Source: Gammaproteobacteria bacterium
GTDB taxonomy: Bacteria > Pseudomonadota > Gammaproteobacteria > Steroidobacterales > Steroidobacteraceae
DNA length: 7,628 nucleotides
Direction of reading: 5' to 3'
Assembly (NCBI GenBank): GCA_030040235.1
Contig: JASHUC010000032.1
Location: 1 to 7,628 of the forward strand
In this document: positions 5,801 to 7,628 of the stretch, piece by piece
Layout: every line of letters starts with the position of its first letter
Numbering within the stretch: position 1 is the first letter of the stretch
The notes under the pieces: generated by a model
The model's database searches: none
The model's input: only the letters and a program-made list of their open reading frames with translations
Told to the model about the DNA's origin: nothing
Translations under genes and position numbers: made by a program

Positions 5801-6403
5801 CTCATCACCGTGACGGCGCACCGTCGCGTTGCCGGGACTCACGCGAACGTCATAAAGCGGGCTTGCGGGCGGCCCCGTCCAGAGCGCCGCGGCGCCGTAT
5901 CCCCAGTAGCCGGGCGCGAATTTGATGAGCCACACGAGGACTCCGAGGCAGGCGAGCCCCGCTCCGGTCATCGCGACGAGCGCCGCATCGGGCACGATCT
6001 GCCTGGGGCTCGAGGCGCGTGCGATCCGCAAGGTATCGGCGGCCAGGAGCTCGAGGAACGGCTCGTCCGCGGTATTGCGATCGCGCTCCGCAAAGGTGAG
6101 CAGCCGCTGTTTGAAATCGGGGAACGTCCGCTCCGCCCGCCGCGCGGACCAGCGCTGCGTCAGGCGCCACAAAGGCAGCGCAAGCCCGAGCGCCGCTCCC
6201 GCTGCGAGGATGAGCCAGAGGATGCCGCGCGCGCTCCACAGGCTCGCCGAGGAGAATGCCAGCCGGTCGATGATGGACGTCAGAACGAGGGTCGACACGA
6301 GCGCCGAGCCGGCGAGCACCGCTGCGCCGCGCAGCGCAGCGGCGAGCCGCAGCCGGCTCTGCACGCGCTCCACGTACGAACGCAGTTCCTCGCTCGCGCT
6401 CAC
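2843..6403 (-). CDS. DUF4175/TIGR02302-like membrane-anchored protein
   Basis: The product is a very long protein (1186 residues) of unknown function. Three hydrophobic helices lie near the N-terminus, at about 22-44, 58-79 and 140-160, with a cytoplasmic-type segment between the last two (RAERTFPDFKQRLLTFAE). A beta-rich, Ig-like region follows at about 184-482; it includes DVPVVSAIRVRYHYPPWTRL, which is characteristic of the family. A poly-Gly run near 495-503 leads into a long Gln/Ala/Arg-rich region with heptad-like helices (about 510-725, 782-868, 905-973). A Ser/Gly/Gln linker lies at about 733-779 and two GPYGGGP repeats near 876-892. N-terminal helices followed by Gln/Gly-rich extracytoplasmic sequence match the TIGR02302/DUF4175 description, so a large periplasmic scaffold is inferred. 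The GTG start at 6403 overlaps the preceding stop (GTGA) and has GGAGG 7 nt upstream (6411-6415, minus strand). The family is usually shorter (about 850 in alphaproteobacteria). Confidence 0.8.
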   Translation of the reverse strand: MSASEELRSYVERVQSRLRLAAALRGAAVLAGSALVSTLVLTSIIDRLAFSSASLWSARGILWLILAAGAALGLALPLWRLTQRWSARRAERTFPDFKQRLLTFAERDRNTADEPFLELLAADTLRIARASSPRQIVPDAALVAMTGAGLACLGVLVWLIKFAPGYWGYGAAALWTGPPASPLYDVRVSPGNATVRRHGDELITALPLGLQTDQAHIYARYKNATRWDRIAMEPQPQGSGFQFLFAGIPEDLEYYVQVGPLRSPHYHLKVADVPVVSAIRVRYHYPPWTRLADTLVPHGGDLRAVAGTEAELEVQTDRPMHAGMLLLDDGQQIPLAGATADTYRGLIKIERDGAYHVAVRSGGETLRISEDYFIEAGEVKPPEVAITRPARDYRASPIEEVTVGATAADAYGLSGFSLHYSVNGGPEKTVKLLKQDGLQKASGATVISLENLKLVPGDVVSFYASAQDARTQSHTAIGFIQIDPFEREFSQSQQAGGGGGGFGNGEVQITEREKEIIQATWQQAGSTTPSPKQAAEQAKFLSDVQRTLRSQSLSLAGRIELRDLSAANEAIGSFQQEMNAAADAMGPAADKLGAGQWKPALPDEQKALQHLLRAEATFRQIQVAFGSRGGAGSGAPNSAGRDLASLFDLELDMQKNQYETRQDASSQNSPNGGADPVDEALRKLDELARRQDELSAQRKINQAQTAEQRWEQEMLRRQADELRRQLEQLARNAAQGSRGQQAGSSEGSDSSQGDADSSGESGSASGSRSGQNGSQGLGSRASRQSIQQALAQLRQAEDAMRRAVDQHDEAGARAAAQRLREAMRALGGVQQQETQGELAALEGEAGRLAGEERSQAKRLQQLGQQLGRGAGPGDLGPYGGGPRGFGPYGGGPSDLPPVPGLRGPDDVQTMIDDRQKLADDLARLQAHMREAEREALQRSHDAAEKLRDALSDLDQADTETQLQQSADMLRRGYGARGDASESEIQKALDNLKDQLGQAAGALAKAQGKPQSEDPLDDLQQLRQRLAALDPAAARGIDGPVSAGGGGRADWVNGAWNTGNNGPYRGGRAAAPVATPSGDPEKTFRQEMNELGRLRRAVGDDAQGKRQVDDLIRSVQKLDPRRFPGNPAMVEELYGRVVSQVDQLELQLRHESGDGQIADVRSDRTPPVPSGYQDAVSEYYRRLSKTQ
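3728..3778 (-). repeat. Tandem GPYGGGP-coding repeat inside the DUF4175-like gene
   Basis: Two 21-bp copies (3728-3748 and 3758-3778, 30-bp period) each encode GPYGGGP on the minus strand, separated by the codons for RGF. The copies differ at several synonymous third positions, so the peptide is conserved more than the DNA. It forms a flexible glycine-rich linker between two coiled-coil-like segments. Confidence 0.7.
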
Positions 6404-7628
6404 GGGGGGCCCTCCCGCAGGGTGCCGAGATACCGGCTGCCGACGGCGGATTCCGCCAATGCGGCGACCAGCAGCACCACCATAGCGTACCACCAGAGGC
6501 TGCGCGCCGCCGGAGCGGCCGGTGCCACGGTCGCTGCAGGCGCCGAGGCGCTCTCGCTCGAGCTGCCGCGCCAGAGCGCAAGCACGTCGGGCGCAATCGG
6601 CGTGAGATCCGACTCGCGCCGGTCGGGGTTGACGGCGATGAGGTCGCTGCGGCCATTCGCCAGCTGCAGCTCGTAGAAGCCCGCATGCGTGAGCCGCAGC
6701 CATTGCGCCGAGGCTGCGGCCTGCAGGGACAGCGGGCGGTGCCCCTCGGGATCGATGACCTCCACGCCGATCCCACGCTCCCGCGCCGCGCGCAGCGCCA
6801 CGAACTGGTCCACGGTGCGCGGGCCGCTGCGCTCCTCGGTACCCGACAAGTAACGAATCGTGCGATCGACGAAGGCGACGAAGACCGGCCGAAGCGGCAA
6901 ATCGTTGGTCAAATTGTCAAATCCCGATGCGAAGAGCACGACGTGCCCCTCGCCGAGGTCCTTCTCGAGAAGCAGCGGCGTGCCGTCGGAGAGCCGCAGG
7001 GCCACGCGCGAGCCGTTCGGATTGACGTTCGCGGCGAAGAAGAATCGCACCCCGTCCCACTGCGCCGGCTGCCCGACCGAAGGGTAGGTGCTGTCGGCGG
7101 CGCCGATCGTGGCGAAGCGCTCCGCCTCGCGGGAGTAGGCGTGCGCACCGTTCAGGGCGCTCCCGAAAACCGGCACCTCGCGCTCCTGAGCCGCCGCCGT
7201 ACCGAGCGCGATCCACACGTTCCCGCCTCGCCGGACATACGCGAGCAGCCGATTCGCAAAGGCATCGGGCAGGCGCGCCACATCCGCAAGAACGACGAAG
7301 GCGTAGGCCGAGGGGTCTACCGCGGCGATGCGGTCGACGGTGAGCTTCTCGAGCTGAAACGCCGCGGGCGCGGCCGAGGCCAACGCGGTGCCGAAGTAAA
7401 GCGGCGAGCGCTCATCGGCGGCCTGATGGACGAACAGCCCGCGCTTGGGATCGGAGCGCTCGACGGCAAACCGGTACTCATCGTCCGCAGGCAGCGCATC
7501 GGCCGAATCGATCCGCACGGCGCAGCGGCTCAATCCATGCGGTACATCGAGCGAATCGAACTCGACCGTCGCGCGTCCCGAGGCCGGCACCTGCACGCGC
7601 TGCGTCGCCACCGTCCGTCCGTTCACGA
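6400..7628 (-). CDS. BatA-like membrane protein, C-terminal part (partial)
   Basis: At least 408 codons are visible; the gene continues beyond the right edge, where BatA-family proteins carry their N-terminal membrane helices and von Willebrand factor A (VWA) domain. The first visible GTG (7624-7626) is an internal valine codon, not a start. In order: a beta-sandwich-like segment (VQVPASGRATVEF, then ADALPADDEYRFAVERSDP, about 10-60), a GATase1-like core (YAFVVLADVARLP... YVRRGGNVWIALG, about 108-142) with no catalytic cysteine, and the segment GEGHVVLFASGFDNLTNDLP with LRPVFVAFVDRTIRYLSG (about 225-262), typical of BatA-type proteins. A last transmembrane helix is at about 377-394 (WWYAMVVLLVAALAESAV), and a short tail ends LREGPP. 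Family members are inner-membrane proteins encoded with MoxR and DUF58 genes. The stop codon overlaps the GTG start of the DUF4175-like gene, so the two are co-transcribed and translationally coupled. Assignment rests on these C-terminal features only. Confidence 0.78.
   Translation of the reverse strand, partial: VNGRTVATQRVQVPASGRATVEFDSLDVPHGLSRCAVRIDSADALPADDEYRFAVERSDPKRGLFVHQAADERSPLYFGTALASAAPAAFQLEKLTVDRIAAVDPSAYAFVVLADVARLPDAFANRLLAYVRRGGNVWIALGTAAAQEREVPVFGSALNGAHAYSREAERFATIGAADSTYPSVGQPAQWDGVRFFFAANVNPNGSRVALRLSDGTPLLLEKDLGEGHVVLFASGFDNLTNDLPLRPVFVAFVDRTIRYLSGTEERSGPRTVDQFVALRAARERGIGVEVIDPEGHRPLSLQAAASAQWLRLTHAGFYELQLANGRSDLIAVNPDRRESDLTPIAPDVLALWRGSSSESASAPAATVAPAAPAARSLWWYAMVVLLVAALAESAVGSRYLGTLREGPP
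6411..6415 (-). promoter_or_regulatory. Shine-Dalgarno deciding the GTG start of the DUF4175-like gene
   Basis: GGAGG on the minus strand lies inside the last codons of the BatA-like gene, 7 nt before the GTG at 6403. It supports translation restart across the GTGA overlap and argues against starts up to 300 nt further upstream in the same open frame, which would run inside the BatA-like coding sequence. Confidence 0.75.

Noticed and set aside
6404..6703. Upstream in-frame extension of the DUF4175-like gene
   Set aside because: It overlaps the BatA-like coding sequence in another frame and gives an Arg/Ala-rich peptide without family character. The GTG at 6403 has a proper ribosome site and the coupled GTGA overlap.
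1..7628. CRISPR arrays, tRNA or rRNA genes, insertion sequences, toxin-antitoxin or defence genes
   Set aside because: I looked on both strands and saw no regularly spaced repeats, tRNA-like cloverleaf, transposase motifs, terminal repeats or recognisable defence domains.

Overview
This is a GC-rich, gene-dense bacterial chromosomal segment. It most resembles a Gammaproteobacterium of the Xanthomonadales/Steroidobacterales/Nevskiales type. That is an inference from the proteobacterial SlyD sequence, the DUF4175-plus-BatA-like gene pair and codon use strongly biased to G/C at third positions; no marker gene in the window settles the taxonomy. I see no tRNA, rRNA, CRISPR array, insertion sequence or phage gene.

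Layout, left to right. (1) Positions 1-149 are the last 48 codons of a DHA2-type MFS transporter, + strand. (2) Positions 150-229 are a convergent intergenic gap with two hairpins. (3) A Dps/ferritin-like gene (230-754, -) and a slyD-like FKBP prolyl isomerase/metallochaperone (860-1342, +) diverge from a 105-bp intergenic region. (4) A perfect 9-bp stem hairpin separates slyD from a convergent class I SAM-dependent O-methyltransferase (1372-2010, -). (5) A 141-bp divergent intergenic region with two imperfect inverted repeats lies before an unrecognised secreted protein (2152-2829, +). (6) The right 60% is two minus-strand genes of one operon: a very long membrane-anchored DUF4175/TIGR02302-like protein (2843-6403) and, upstream of it, the C-terminal part of a BatA-like membrane protein (6400-7628, running off the edge). 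The stop of the BatA-like gene and the GTG start of the DUF4175 gene overlap as GTGA.

How they work together. Dps (iron oxidation and storage, DNA protection) and SlyD (prolyl isomerase, nickel/zinc-binding tail) are both metal- and stress-linked and share a divergent control region. The BatA-like and DUF4175-like genes are translationally coupled. In families of this kind they sit with a MoxR AAA+ ATPase and a DUF58 protein, which I would predict just beyond the right edge; they probably form an envelope-associated complex of unknown function. The methyltransferase and the secreted protein share a control region but have no evident functional link.

I found no clear new system. The least understood material is the DUF4175/BatA-like pair and the 225-residue secreted protein.
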